Shown in pieces: positions 1-12,480 of a stretch of 64,000 nucleotides of DNA. Below the pieces are notes generated by a model that saw only the letters and a program-made list of their open reading frames with translations, was not told where the DNA came from and made no database searches. The stretch is taken from assembly GCF_032854445.1 (NCBI RefSeq), contig NC_088303.1, forward strand, positions 1,927,501 to 1,991,500. The letters are read 5' to 3'. Numbering within the stretch: position 1 is the stretch's first letter; the number at the start of each line of letters is the position of its first letter. The translations under genes and the position numbers were made by a program. This DNA is from Liolophura sinensis (lineage: Eukaryota; Mollusca; Polyplacophora; Chitonida; Chitonidae).

Positions 1-789
1 AGGCAAAGAAATATTGGATTTAGAAGGCTTTATTCTTTGTCGACTTGGATGAAATAATCTGGCGAAAAGCCCATTCTGATCAGGGGGCTAATCGTCTAGT
101 GGTTCCTAAGCCTCTACAGGCTGTCTCATGACATTTCAGCTATTGGGCCACTAAGGAGTTACCCGTACTTTGTCCCAAGTGAAAGACAAGTACTACTGGC
201 ACGGGACCACGGAGGCAACAAAGAGATATATCACTGTGAACTCTACACTGATCGGTTGTACTTTACCAGTATAAGGAATAATTAGATTGGGTTTTAAAAA
301 AATCACTATTCCCGATTTCAACACCAACAGGCGAAAGAGTTGTGCCAAAAGTTTTAGTTTTTACAACAGTAAAAAAGCTTTTGTGGCGTAAATAAGATTT
401 ATTTCATTGATCTAAAAAAATCTACCCTGTCGTCCCCTTCCCCGCCTTCTACCTCTTCCATCATAAAAGAGAATAAGAAAATTTGAGCAATCTGAGTTAA
501 ATTAGATCAATGCAAAGACGATTAATCGCCATTTTGTAACCGGTGTACACGTAACCGATGGAGAAAGACCATAGTTGTGTCCTTGTTTTATCTGCTTCAT
601 GGCAATGTTTAAATTGTGAATGTGGGCACGGCATTCAGCACCTAATCGTACATGAAGTGTAGACATACACATCAAAGGAAGGTTACTACAAGCCTGTCAA
701 TATTTGAACATAATTTGTGTGTGCGTTTCATGAAAAATCCATAGCAATTACTGAGTTGTATGTTGAGTTATAACGTTTTAGGGCTTGAC
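1..789. other. Non-coding span, nothing recognised
   Basis: AT-rich; no splice-bounded open segment, array or SINE signature was seen. The short open frames here overlap the SINE at the right edge and are not supported. Confidence 0.5.
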
Positions 790-961
790 TTTCGCAATCC
801 AGTAAGTGGGAAGGTGTGCAGCAACCTGCGGATAATCGTGGGTTTCCCCTGGGCTCGTCCTGGTTTACACCTGCCATGATGCTGCCCGCCGTCGTATAAG
901 CGAAATATTCTTGAGTACGGCGTAAAACACCAATCAAATAAATAAATAAATTTCGCAATCC
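790..961 (+). mobile_element. SINE family A, 5'-truncated, with 11-bp target-site duplication
   Basis: Insert at about 801-950: CTGCGGATAATCGTGGGTTT, CACCTGCCATGATGCTG and tail GAAATATTCTTGAGTACGGC, GTAAAACACCAATCAAATAA ATAAATAAA. It is flanked by identical TTTCGCAATCC at 790-800 and 951-961. The same tail recurs at seven or more other places in the window, which defines the family. Confidence 0.9.
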
Positions 962-1288
962 CAAATTCACTTCTGCACAAAACAATCGATACATTCCGGA
1001 ACTGTTCGTTGTAATCACTTAATTTAATTTGAAGCATGAGCATCCCGTAATGTCCATCATCAAATAATAGAGGCAAACTGTTACAAGATTCGCCCACAGC
1101 CAAGTGATAAAACAAATGTTAAAAACCTATTTCCTAGATACTTGTATTTCAAGGCAACTTTAAAGTGCCAAAAATATGTAGTAAGACGCAGAGCGAAGTG
1201 AATGATATACTGGCCAGGGTTTGTAATTGAATAGCTTAGCCTCTCTGATCAGTGGTAATTAAATGTTAGGTTTAATCCCACTTTGTAA

Positions 1289-1493
1289 TCCTGCAGACCA
1301 TGTTATCTCAAACCGCTATACATACTAGATCCTGCAGACTATGTTATCTCATACCACTATACATACTAGATCCTGCAAACTATGTTATCTCAAACTGCTA
1401 TACATACTAGATCCTGCAGACCATGTTATCTCAAACCGCTATACATACTAGATCCTGCAGACCATGTTATCTCAAACCGCTATACATACTAGG
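1289..1493. repeat. 41-bp minisatellite, 5 copies
   Basis: Unit TCCTGCAGACCATGTTATCT then CAAACCGCTATACATACTAG A. Copies differ at one to three positions. Confidence 0.95.
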
Positions 1494-3131
1494 CAACCCT
1501 GAATCGTCATCGACCTGACACAAAACACAACTTGGCCAGACGCAACAATAGCTAATGGCTCTATAGTCGCACATAATGTGATTCGTATGTTTTATTGTTT
1601 TCAGATTTCCATCAGATAATTTGTTATGAGGTGTAATAATGGAAGCTGAAGGGAATATATTTATCAAGGTTATGTTATCTGATGAAAGGTCATTCCCTAA
1701 GGGGTGATAGCAGACAGAACAAAGGCAACCAGTGTTCTAAGAGACAAAGCCAGGCTGGCATGTTGAAGCAACCCCTGTGTAAATGTTCTCGCTCATTAGA
1801 ATAATATAGGTTAAGATCTTCCTTGTGGCGTAATCTAGACACTGTATACATTTGCAACGCATCTAACGCCATTATTAAAATTCTATATTAACATTAAAAT
1901 AATTAATTTAATATTAAAATATTCCCTACACGTGCTAAGTACAGCTCTCTTGTCAGTATCTTTGTAAACGTGATACACGTGCGAAAATACTATATAAACA
2001 AATTCGAAATTGTCTGATTTAACTAAAAAAATCTTTATCGGACATTTTGAAGAAATTAACAGTGTTCTTTTATAAGGTAATAATATACTTTAAAGTCACT
2101 CTAGTTCTAAATTCCAGAATAGTTGTTTGTGGCTATTGTGAGACAGCTTCTGTGGCCGTAGTCCATGTATGATATGTGATATGTGATAATGGCTTCAACG
2201 TGGCTGTCTATGTGAAGCTACTAAAAGGATGAATAAACGAAACAGCGAGAGAAATAAATATTTCTGACGTTCACTTGTTGAGACGATAATGTAAGGAATA
2301 AGCTAGTGAAATATCAGCTCTAAGCTGAAATAATTCACCTTTCAATAAACAAAAAATCAGAAGCGGTAGTTCACTATACATGTTGGAACTCTTGGCGCTT
2401 TGTCCTCCATACTTGTGCAGCACATTGGCACGCCTCTTCATAATTAGTGTTTTTCTTAAACCCACATATATCTTGTATCGCAACACTTAACAGAGTCTAG
2501 GAAATACAACACGCCAGTGACTACATAAAGTGTTTTATAACAGAGAGTATCAGGTGGTCTCCGTATACTATCCCTTATACTGTAGGTGGTTGTTGCTGAC
2601 AGTACACTAGGTGTGATCGGTTACAGCCACCTACAAGGGTGGATTCTCTTGCTGGGGTAATAAAGCCTTAACTGAGTAGCTGGAATATGAGACAGGTCTG
2701 TGACAATCTAAGTGTGGGAAGGCACCGACATTTAACAAAGGTTAAAAACAACACAAGGCCAACCGGCGCGTTATCCATAAAACATGCCGGTAAAAGTGTC
2801 ATTTAATTCGGTCTGAGAGAGTACTTCCGTGCCATGGAATAATACAGCCGCGGCTAGTGTTCTTCTGCCAGTCTCAGTAGGCCATGCACTGTTGTTGGGG
2901 GAAATTCTCCATTATGTGACATGCACGATTGGAGCTTGGTGGAGATTAAGGCAATCCTGCCGTATCACCACACCTATCACCCATACCGTACTGCTGGTAA
3001 GAAACAGGTGGACTGACCACTTTCGGAGGTCATTTCTCCAGCAGCGTTATACCAATAACACAAGACATTCGTCAATAATGAGTAATCTAACCCGTCGCTG
3101 AGCAAACAACTGCGTCCAAAAACAAATGTAT
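1494..3131. other. Non-coding span, nothing recognised
   Basis: No coding exon, SINE or array seen. The segment 1880-2060 is very AT-rich. Confidence 0.5.
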
Positions 3132-3613
3132 GTATGTAAACAAGTACCCGGCTCACATTTCAAACTGGCCTCCGTGGGACGACCCGGCTCACATTTCAAA
3201 CTGGCCTCTATGGGACGGCCCGGCTCACATTTCAAACTGGCCTCCATGGGATGGCCCGGCTCACATTTCAAACTGGCCTCCGTGGGACGACCCGGCTCAC
3301 ATTTCAAACTGGCCTCCATAGGACGGCCCGGCTCACATTTCAAACTGGCCTCCATGGGACGGCCCGGCTCACATTTCAAACTGGCCTCCATGGGGGCGGC
3401 CCGGCTCACATTTCAAACTGGCCTCCATGGGACGGCCAGGCTCACATTTCAAACTGGCCTCCATGGGACGGCCCGGCTCACATTTCAAACTGGCCTCCAT
3501 GGGGGCGGCCAGGCTCACATTTCAAACTGGCCTCCATGGGACGGCCAGGCTCACATTTCAAACTGGCCTCCATGGGACGGCCCGGCTCAAATTTCAGTAT
3601 GTAAACAAGTACT
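3132..3613. repeat. 36-bp minisatellite, ~12 copies, with duplicated flank
   Basis: Unit CGGCTCACATTTCAAACTGG then CCTCCATGGGACGGCC, with two or three 37-bp units (GGGGGCGG). TATGTAAACAAGTAC precedes the array (3132-3146) and recurs after it (about 3598-3613). Open frames on both strands (3047-3409 minus, 3126-3629 plus) come from the multiple-of-three period. Confidence 0.95.
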
Positions 3614-3778
3614 TGGGACGGCCAGGTAAATTTATGCTATTTATAAAAGTAACATGTTCTCAAATAGACATGAATGCTTGTACAGCCCCTCGACCCAGGT
3701 TCAGCGGAATTAGGTATAACAAGGGCGCAGATCACTAGAGACTAATACAGTATTTCAGTAAGTACATAATGACAACGC

Positions 3779-4151
3779 AAATAATATAGTGAGTGAGTGC
3801 TTGGGGTTTAACGTCGTACTCAACAATTTTTCAGTCATATAACGACGAAGGAGTCCTCAGAGTGTATGTAGTGTGCCTCCTTGTTGCAGGACGGATTTCC
3901 ACCGCTCTTTTATCTAGTGCTGCTTCACTGAGACGACTTACCGAAGGTAAGTAAGCTGCCCCGCCCGAGCCATTATACTGATTCGGGTCAACGAGTCAAT
4001 GCACTATCTCCTTCATGCTGAACACCACGCGAGGAAATTACAACTTCCTCTTTTAAAGTCTTAGGTGTGACTCATTCCAGGATTGATCCTGGATCGGTCC
4101 CGAAGCGGACGCTCTACCAGCTGTGCTATCCGGGTCGGTGAAATAATATAG
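3779..4151 (-). mobile_element. SINE family B, full length, with 11-bp target-site duplication
   Basis: Insert 3790-4140. The right end, read in reverse, is a tRNA-like head: CACAGCTGGTAGAGCGTCCG followed by CTTCGGGACC and GGATCAATCC. Then come GTCACACCTAAGAC, CGAGGAAATTAC-type sequence, GGCTCGGGCGGGGCAGCTTA, TAAGTCGTCTCAGTGAAGCA and the tail complement ACTCACTCACTAT. Identical AAATAATATAG occurs at 3779-3789 and 4141-4151. Other copies are at 13335 and 59693. Confidence 0.92.
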
Positions 4152-4281
4152 CATCTTATCAGTATTTTCACATCAGTAATACATTCACTATATACACAGC
4201 CAATTAATACATTCTTTCAGAAAGTACATAATGACATTTTTATACCAAGTTTTTGAGAATTATAACACGTTCGAGAAGAAA

Positions 4282-4411
4282 GTCGAGCTCAATGTGTATT
4301 GAACATTTCTGGAAGATGGGTCATATCCAAACATCAAACTTCATGTGTCGAGCTCAGTGTTTATTGAACATTTGTGGAAGGTGGGTCATATCCAAACATC
4401 AAACTTAATGT
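4282..4411. repeat. 65-bp direct duplication
   Basis: GTCGAGCTCAATGTGTATTG and the following AACATTTCTGGAAGATGGGT CATATCCAAACATCAAACTT occurs at 4282 and 4347 with a few substitutions. Confidence 0.88.
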
Positions 4412-4485
4412 AAGACGAAATGATGCCTTTTGAACATTGTCAACCGTTTATTGCTGAGAACTCTTGTGTCCGAGCTACTGAAAGA

Positions 4486-5117
4486 GCACGCACCTTGACC
4501 GCACAGCCATGACCAGCCTACACTACAGGGCATTACGTGCACCTTGACGCGCAGCCACGACCAGCCTACACTAAAGGGCACTACGCGCACCTTGACCGCG
4601 CAGTGACGACCAGACTACCTTATAAGGCACAACTCTCACTTTGCCCGCGCAGCCTCAAGGCAGCTTACACTACATGGCACTACCCGTACCTTGACCGCGC
4701 AGCCACGATCAGCCTACACTACAGGGCACTACGCGCACCTTGACCGCGCAGCCACGATTAGCCTACACTACAGGGCACTACGCGCACCTTGATCGCACAG
4801 CCACGACCAGCCTACGCTACAGGGCACTGCGTGTACATTGACCGCATAGCCACGACCAGCCTACACTACATGGCACTGCGCGTACCTTGACCGTGCAGCC
4901 ACGACCAGCCTACACTACATGGCACTGCGCGTACATTGACCGCATAGCCACGACCAGCCTACACTACATGGCACTGCGCGTACCTTGACCGTGCAGCCAC
5001 GACCAGCCTACGCTACAGGGCACTGCGCGTACCTTGACCGCATAGCCACGACCAGCCTACACTACATGGCACTGAGCGTACCTTGACCGCACAGCCACGA
5101 CCAAACTACTCTACAGG
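4486..5117. repeat. 49-bp minisatellite, ~13 copies
   Basis: Unit GCGCACCTTGACCGCGCAGC then CACGACCAGCCTACACTACA GGGCACTAC. Variants alternate (CACCTTG/TACATTG, CAGGG/CATGG), and pairs of variants recur at twice the period in 4830-5090. Confidence 0.95.
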
Positions 5118-5887
5118 ATTTGTTTTTTCTTTCTTTGCATAAATATTTACCGGAGTTAACTTCACATCATGTCACCTTATAGCCTTATAACGTTTGTAAA
5201 CTTATAACCTAAACAAAAGCTTCATTAACTTCCACATTTTATACCGGTACAGTACAAAATGTGCAACCGAGCGTATACCGTATATAGAGACAACCGGCAC
5301 TATATACACAGCCAATTAACTTATAAATCAATACAAGGTAATTTAGCATTTAATATCACTGCGAAGCGAACAATATTAAAGGGACACCAATAAAGCCGCA
5401 TGAAACCAATTTGGGACAAATCAGTCAGGTACCGCAACAAATCCACTGAGGCGGACTCTCCGTAAATATATCGATTTATAAGCTAAACCTTTACAGGGTG
5501 GAATAAATTCACTTTTTCTGTTATCACCCGTGTATAGGACTGGCTGTGATTTATTACCAAATCTAAATAAGGGACCCGTCGAATGCCGAAGTTGAAGACG
5601 GTGTGTCCGACTGGAATCTAGTGTAGCTTATATTGCATCCTATTTATTTATGTGCTGGTGTTGCTCGGTGGTGCACGTACGCAAGGAAGATAGACAGATA
5701 TAAACACGATCACTAAATGTAATGTTTCACTGCAAACATAACTGGTAGAAGCAAACTTCATGTTAACTACTTACGGAAGCCGTTTGTTTTCTGCTTAGAT
5801 ACTCTCCACGTGGCCATTGCTTTCATTCAATAATCTACTACCAATGGCAATAGCGATGCTTGTTGATTTATTACTGTTATTTTGCAG

Positions 5888-6023
5888 AATACGTTAGGAA
5901 TTACGACGACGTTACATCCGACCAAAGACGAAATAGTTGAACCATCTTCTCAAGTTTATTTTACAAAAGAGTGTATGTTTAAATCCTGCAAAGTTAGGGA
6001 CCAAATGACCAAAATTCTATCAG
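5888..6023 (+). CDS. Weak candidate exon, unknown protein
   Basis: An open 136-nt segment between a good acceptor (TTACTGTTATTTTGCAG) and a donor (TATCAG|GTGATC). It encodes NTLGITTTLHPTKDEIVEPS, SQVYFTKECMFKSCKVRDQM and TKILS. Composition looks protein-like, with two nearby Cys. I recognise no family and no partner exon. Confidence 0.22.
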
Positions 6024-6372
6024 GTGATCATCATGGCGTTACAGGTTGTGAACCATTCGTGTTACATCATGAATTCAAGTAATACTAGTACTATGTCCAT
6101 GAAATATGTTAATCCATCATCAAAACATCAACCTGCAACACAGGCAACTACAACTCAAAACCTAATCGCTCAATCCATGAACCAACCAACCAACCCCCAT
6201 CACTCAGTCAATCTAGCAAGTCAATCAGTCATTAAATCTAATCCGTGAAGTCGGACATTCACATACCATTGGTGAAACAATGATGGCGAGTTCCAAGCTG
6301 ACAATCACAAGAGCAACCTTTAACCAACCTTCAAAACCAGTTTCTAAAATAATATGTAGGAAATGATTATAC

Positions 6373-6642
6373 ATGTTTATATCGTAAAAAAAATTGTAAC
6401 GTATAGGAGAATAAGCAGTCAACAGTTTCAGTGATTTACAGGGAAAACCATCGATATTCTAGGCATGACCTCAAAAAAATTTCAGACTTGCAGTAGACGT
6501 GAAGGCTATGTTTATATCGTAAAAAAAATTGTAACGTATAGGAGAATAAGCAGTCAACAGTTTCAGTGATTTACAGGGAAAACCATCGATATTCTAGGCA
6601 TGACCTCAAAAAAATTTCAGACTTGCAGTAGACGTGAAGGCT
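6373..6642. repeat. 135-bp perfect tandem duplication
   Basis: 6373-6507 and 6508-6642 are identical by eye, including homopolymer lengths (A8 and A7). They start ATGTTTATATCGTAAAAAAA and end GCAGTAGACGTGAAGGCT. Confidence 0.95.
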
Positions 6643-8082
6643 AAGAATTGCACTTTTTTTTTCAACTGTTCAGAAAATCACTAGGGTGATACTACACATT
6701 GATGTTTATACCTCCCCTAGTTCCGCTATGACTGGGTTCAGAATCAGCAATATGACAACTGTAAAACAGATTGTCTGGTGGACTGATTACAGTGTAAATA
6801 CCAGTACTTGCCAACAGAAGTATTATATAAAAGTTATATAAGTTTATATGTAAACAAAGCATCTCATCCAGCAGGATAGCAAATCAAGCAGTAACAATTT
6901 CGATATCATTAACAACATGAATTTCAGGTTTTTGGGTAGCGTAATGTTCTCATGCGAGATTCTAGTCAAGACATTTCAATCCAGTCAGAGGTTTTTCGTC
7001 ACATCCCCCTTCACAACCGCCCCAGAGATGATCTTTGATCAGGTGATTGAGCCTAATGAACATACGGTCGGGCAGATCATTGGCCACACACGGGCTGGTA
7101 ACGAACCACTTACAAATAGATATCGAATGCTTTCAGAAATTGATTTCTCCCAACCGTCAATCAATAATAGCTTTTATTTATCGGCAATGTGACACTTAAG
7201 CCAAATTTAGAGGCCGGGAATTGAATGGCGGTTCCGTTCATTGACGGGCAGGGTCATTCGTCAGTGGGTTTGTGCCAACGACTTCATCAGATACTGCCCC
7301 CTGGCGGCGAAAAGAGGGTGCTCAACGAAGTGTATACTACTGGCAAGCGTAACGTGTGCAAACCCAGGCTGCCTCCATGAATGAAGTGAAATGATGAATG
7401 AAAAGGGTCGCGGCAAAGAGGTGCGAGTGAATGGGAGAGAGGAAAGGCCAAAAGAGCACTGAAAACAGCACGCAAATAAGAATGACAGAAAAGACTAATT
7501 CAGTTTGCGACAATAGAGCTAGGTTGATGTGGACAAAGGTAGTTTGTGAGAGGGTTGGTGATATTATCAGAGAGACAGGTTCATATGTGTTTACAGTGTG
7601 ACAGAAACCGGCAAACGTATTATGACACCCAAGTGAAAAACACATATCACATTGTTACAGGCAGTTCGCCTGGTCGCTCGAAGGCTTTGCAGAGATAAAA
7701 TTTCAGACTTATGCCATTATAACGTCGATGAAAAACTTCAGCAAATTGAGCATAGGTCACAGTTGAAAGCGTACCTTTTCATATTTCCATTGTTCTGTGT
7801 ATCTTTGAATAAAACAAGTTTTACTCCTGAAGTCAAGAAGAACACACAAAAGTTAGAAAACAATGGGAAAAAGTGAATCTCCTGCGACGGCTCAAGGCTA
7901 TTTGACATTCATTTGGGGCCTGCACAAACATGCAACTCTTGTCATAAATTTCAACGAGCTTCTCGGCTTGTCCACAAATATAAAGGAACAACGTCAAACA
8001 GCAAAGAAATTTACACATTTTACAACATTAATTCAAACTTACCATGCCTTCTTAAGATTCCTTTTAAATGTTTTTTAAATGT
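6643..8082. other. Mostly unrecognised span
   Basis: Holds the weak candidate exon at 7661. A 91-codon open frame at 6917-7192 has an upstream ATG but no recognisable domain or gene context; I do not call it. Confidence 0.4.
7661..7756 (+). CDS. Weak candidate exon, unknown protein
   Basis: After a CATTGTTACAG acceptor the frame reads AVRLVARRLCRDKISDLCHY NVDEKLQQIEH before a possible, weak GTCACA donor. The composition is helical and basic. No family is recognised and there is no neighbouring exon. Confidence 0.18.
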
Positions 8083-8892
8083 ACGATATATATAAAAGCT
8101 ATACGGTATATATAAATGCTGTACAATATATATTTAAATGCTGCATGGTATATATAAATGGCCTACACTATATATAAACGCTGTACAGTATATATAAATG
8201 CTGTACCGTATATATAAATGCTGTATGATGTATATAAATACTGTGCAGTGTATAAAAATGCTTTAAGGGTGTATAAATGCTGTACGGTACATAAGTGCTG
8301 TACGATATATAAATACTGTACTGTATATAAATGTTGTAAGGTATATACATGCTGTACGGTATATACATGCTGTACAGTATATATAAATGCTGTACGGCAT
8401 ATACGTGCTGCACGGTATGTATAAGTGTGGTACGGTATATAAATGCTGTACGGTGTACACATGCTGTAAGGTACATACAAATGCTGTACGAAATATAAGA
8501 GCTGTACGGTATATAAATGCTGTACGGTATATATAAATACTGTGCGGTATATATAAATGTTGTACGGTATATAAGTGCTGTACGGTATATAAAAATGTAC
8601 GGCACAGAAGTGCTGTACGATATATATAAATGCTGTAGGGTATATATAAATGCTGTACGGTATATTAGTGCCGCACGGCATATAAGTGATGCACGGTATG
8701 TATAAATGCTGTACGGTATACGATATATAAATGCTGTGCGGTATATAAATGCTGTACGGTATATAAGTGCTGCACGGTATATAAGTTCTGTACGGTATAT
8801 ATAAATGCTGTACGGTATTTAAATGTTGTACGGTATATAAGTGCTAAACGAAATATATAAATGCTGTATGGTGTATAAGTGCTGTACGGTGT
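8083..8892. repeat. 20-bp TA-rich minisatellite, ~40 degenerate copies
   Basis: Unit about TGCTGTACGGTATATATAAA with length variants of 17-23 bp. Open frames on both strands (for example 8163-8681 minus) are tyrosine-rich repeat artefacts. Confidence 0.95.
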
Positions 8893-8974
8893 GGTGCACT
8901 GCACTGTGTTTACACGGAAGTTTCAATGTTACAATCACCTCAAGAGCACACCTATAATAGAAATATTCATGAAA

Positions 8975-9735
8975 CTTGAGTTTATATATCACTAACATAA
9001 TAATAACTTGAGTTTATATATCACTAACATAATAATAACTTGAGTTTACATATCACTAACATTATAATAACTTGAGTTTACATATCACTAACATAATAGT
9101 ACCTTGAGTTTACATATCACTAACATATTAATAACTGGAGTTTACATGTCACTAGCATATTGATAACTGGAGTTTACATATCACTAACATAATAGTACCT
9201 TGAGTTTACATATCACTTACATAATAATAACTTGATTTTACATATCACTAACATAATAATAGCTTGAGTTTACATATCACTAACATAATAATAGCTTGAG
9301 TTTACATATCACTAACATATTAATAACTGGAGTTTACATGTCACTAGCATATTGATAACTGGAGTTTACATATCACTAACATAATAATACCTTGAGTTTA
9401 CATTTCGCTAACATAATAATAGCTTAAGTTTACATATCACTAACATATTAATAATTGGAGTTTACATATCACTAACATATTAATAACTGGAGTTTACATG
9501 TCACTAGCATATTGATAACTGGAGTTTACGTATCACTAACATAATAATACCTTGAGTTTACATTTCACTCACATAATAATAACTTGAGTTTACATATCAC
9601 TAACATAATAATAGCTTGAGTTTACATATCACTAACATATTAATAATTGGAGTTTACATATCACTAACATATTAATAACGGGAGTTTACGTATCACTAAC
9701 ATAATAGCTTGATTTTACATATCGTTAACATAATA
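8975..9735. repeat. 32-bp minisatellite, ~24 copies
   Basis: Unit CTTGAGTTTACATATCACTA then ACATAATAATAA. Blocks with GGAGTTTACATGTCACTAGC ATATTGATAA recur about every 200 bp (near 9137, 9331, 9488), which indicates higher-order duplication. Confidence 0.95.
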
Positions 9736-12279
9736 ATGTCTTAATAACACGTTTCGCGTTACTTAATTTCTTGTGTCAGAAGTCTCCATGACCTTCTCAT
9801 ACAGCTGACAATACACATGAATCCGCAATACCCGCATCCGCGTGAAGAAAGAAAGGCAAAGTTAATATATAAATGTATCGAGCAAAGGGCATCTTTCAGA
9901 TAAGTTCTTCTCTTCCAATATAAACAGTATGAACAGTATTATGTCACTAAAATAGACGTGATTGTGAAAGTGGAGACCCACAAGCCTGTAGACAGACGTC
10001 TGGCAGTAAGGTTAAACACGAATATGTATATCTGCTTAAAATTTGAACTAATTCAACTTTTGTAGTCCCTATTATCACTAGCTATATATAGGCTCATGTA
10101 GACAGCGTGATGATAAATGTGTTACCGTTTTAGATATTATGATAGATGTTACTAGTTACACTCTAATACATTATTATACGTATAGACATCCTTGTTACAC
10201 AAATCCACACAGGCACAGCTGCGTTGATTTACATCACAAGGCGGTCAGTGGGAATGCACTGTAAGGATCACCCGTTCTAAAAACGAAATATACAAACATA
10301 GTTTTTGTAAGCAAAGGCAGATAGCATCCTGTAGCACCATGCTATTGTTTGGCCTGCAAACTGTTGGACAGACATGCAGGTATCGTAATTGATATTACGT
10401 GCTCAGAACGTTGAAGGCCTATATGCATATCTACACGTGTAGGCCTCAGACTTGTAAATAAAAGGTGGGTGTGTGTGTGTGTCTCTATAAGCCACACTCA
10501 GAACTCTCTGTGTACGCTCGTCTTCTTACCTGTATATGGATTTCACCTGAACCACTTGTAGACAGGTGACTCATCCCTCATCAGACCTAGCTCAGTATAC
10601 AAACTGCCAGTCCCAACATTTTACATCTACCTTTGCCTGTGTCATCTTTTAGCCATGAATATTCTTTCTGCTTCTTTTTTTTTTCTTGAGAAGTGGGGAG
10701 GGGTTGCATCAAGAAGTATGTCATTCAGTCCAACCTTGTAGTAAATCGAGTGTCTATTCTATATGAGGTTACCATTCGGGTGCGTGAACTAGCACAGGTG
10801 TGTTCCAGTGACTGTCTGTCACGCTTTACCCAATACATCTCAGTGCAGTTTGATTCAGTGCGATTACTTGAGTGTTAAATCGAACTAATTACGTCCAAAT
10901 GTGTCTGACATGTTGTGTCTGTGTCGTGTCTGGGACTCAACTCGGTCCGTTTCATATGCAGGCCCTCGCCTTACCTGGAGGTCGGCTGGCCAAGGCTGTT
11001 GGCAGCACTTGGAAAAAATCGGTCAGCGGTGTTGTGATTTGCCCGTGCGTGTGTGGGAAAACCCTCATAATGCTGGGTTATCGGTGAATGGGCTACGGTT
11101 AAGCCCGACAGGACGCGGGTTTGAATTTCCCCCTCCTCAACCCCTACCTATAAACCGGGCAAATAACATCATCTTTAGAGTACATGATGTATATGTAAAT
11201 AAGGCTAACCAAATAGGGAGAAATGGGAGTTGTAAAGTGGGTACAGGACTGCCCCCTAACAGCTGACTCAGAGTACTGGCCTAGATGCATCAATTTGTAC
11301 CATTAAGATATAGAAATATTGGGTGATGTGGTGTGTAGACACTGATGAGAGCAACCCCTCAACCCCCAAATCATTACGCAAACTGTCATTGCCCCCGCAC
11401 TCGGTATAAATAGTCCGAACTGAAGACGGATTTCTACGACATGTTGTGAGGCGCCTGTCCTGACCGCTGCACGTACACAATACAAACCTGCCGCACAAAA
11501 ACCTTGTTCTTTCCATTCTGGATTATTCCCTTATCCCGACAACTCGTGTTGGAGGCAAGTCACCTGTATGTGTGGGCCGAAGCACCCTGTCGATTTTCTG
11601 GGTCGGGACTCAGAACGATTCGGTTTCCCCCGTCAGTTTTGAATAATCTGTGTGGAAAGTAATCGAAGTTTTATATCTGTTGTGCCGCGATGCTTAATTT
11701 GGGGAACAGACTGGTATACCTGCTCGATGTGGCGCTAGTGTGGCTGGTACAGGTACAGTCGCGGCACCTCGTCAAGAGATGTGAGGTAAGACAACTACCC
11801 AACAAATAAGTTATATTGTGTGAATTAAATCGGCTTTTCTTTTTATGATTATAAAATTGTATCGCGTGTGGAAATTAGCATATTAAATGTATACATGTTT
11901 TATATATAGACCAATATTAGTCCACAGAGTTTTGTAGAAGACTTTAAATTCTTTTCTTATTTCATTTTTTACTCTTAAAAGTATTTTTAATGTTTTCCTA
12001 AAATGTACTGTATGACAAATACTTTTTTTTAAATGTATCATATTTCGTCCTGCATGTATATTCCGAATTGCTTGAGACTGTAACATTCTGTTTAAATCCA
12101 TGATTCTCCCTTCTAATACTCAGTAGAATAACTCAGTCATTGATCAATGTGCGCTGTTTAAGGAGAGGTAAACTTTTTATGAATAAAACACGATAACAAT
12201 GTGCTATTTGTTAATAGTCACGCGATGTCCACGTTAAACTGCACCCTTCGGTTCTCGTACTGGCTAATGAGTTCTTCCG
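9736..12279. other. Mostly unrecognised span
   Basis: Contains a (GT)n tract at 10466. A B-box-like GGGTTTGAATTTCC near 11116 may be another degraded tRNA-derived SINE. The open frame at 10901-11266 shows no domain. Confidence 0.4.
10466..10482. repeat. (GT)n microsatellite
   Basis: GGTGTGTGTGTGTGTCTC. A short (CA)n tract also lies at 20119-20132. Confidence 0.9.
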
Positions 12280-12480
12280 CAAGGTGATTAACCCTTAACC
12301 AGTGATAGAGTGGGTTCGAATCCAGCTGTCGCTCTCTCTGCTGCGGCTTTCTGTCATGATGTTTTCTGGTATCTGGCGAGTTGAGTTGTTTTCTCCCGCG
12401 GTTTCCGCCACCCTGACACCGTCATTTAAGTGAACATCTCGTGAGTAGGGTACAACGTTTAACTTCAGTGAAAGGACTAA
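12280..12480 (+). mobile_element. tRNA-derived SINE (family E)
   Basis: A near-perfect B-box, GGGTTCGAATCCAGC, lies at about 12311-12325, preceded by tRNA-like sequence (CGCAAGGTGATTAACCCTTA). It is followed by a body with GCGGTTTCCGCCACCCTGAC and AGTGAACATCTCGTGAGTAG GGTACAACG, loosely like the family-A tail. The ends are not resolved. Confidence 0.6.

Noticed and set aside
3047-3738. Open frames of 103-167 codons around 3.1-3.7 kb
   Set aside because: Produced by the 36-bp array (12-residue period).
8163-8904. Tyrosine-rich open frames
   Set aside because: Produced by the 20-bp TATATA-rich array on either strand.
10901-11266. 121-codon open frame as a gene
   Set aside because: No recognisable domain, no splice context, and it overlaps a possible degraded SINE head near 11116.
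12280-12480. tRNA gene
   Set aside because: Near-perfect B-box but no matching stems, and a SINE-like body downstream.
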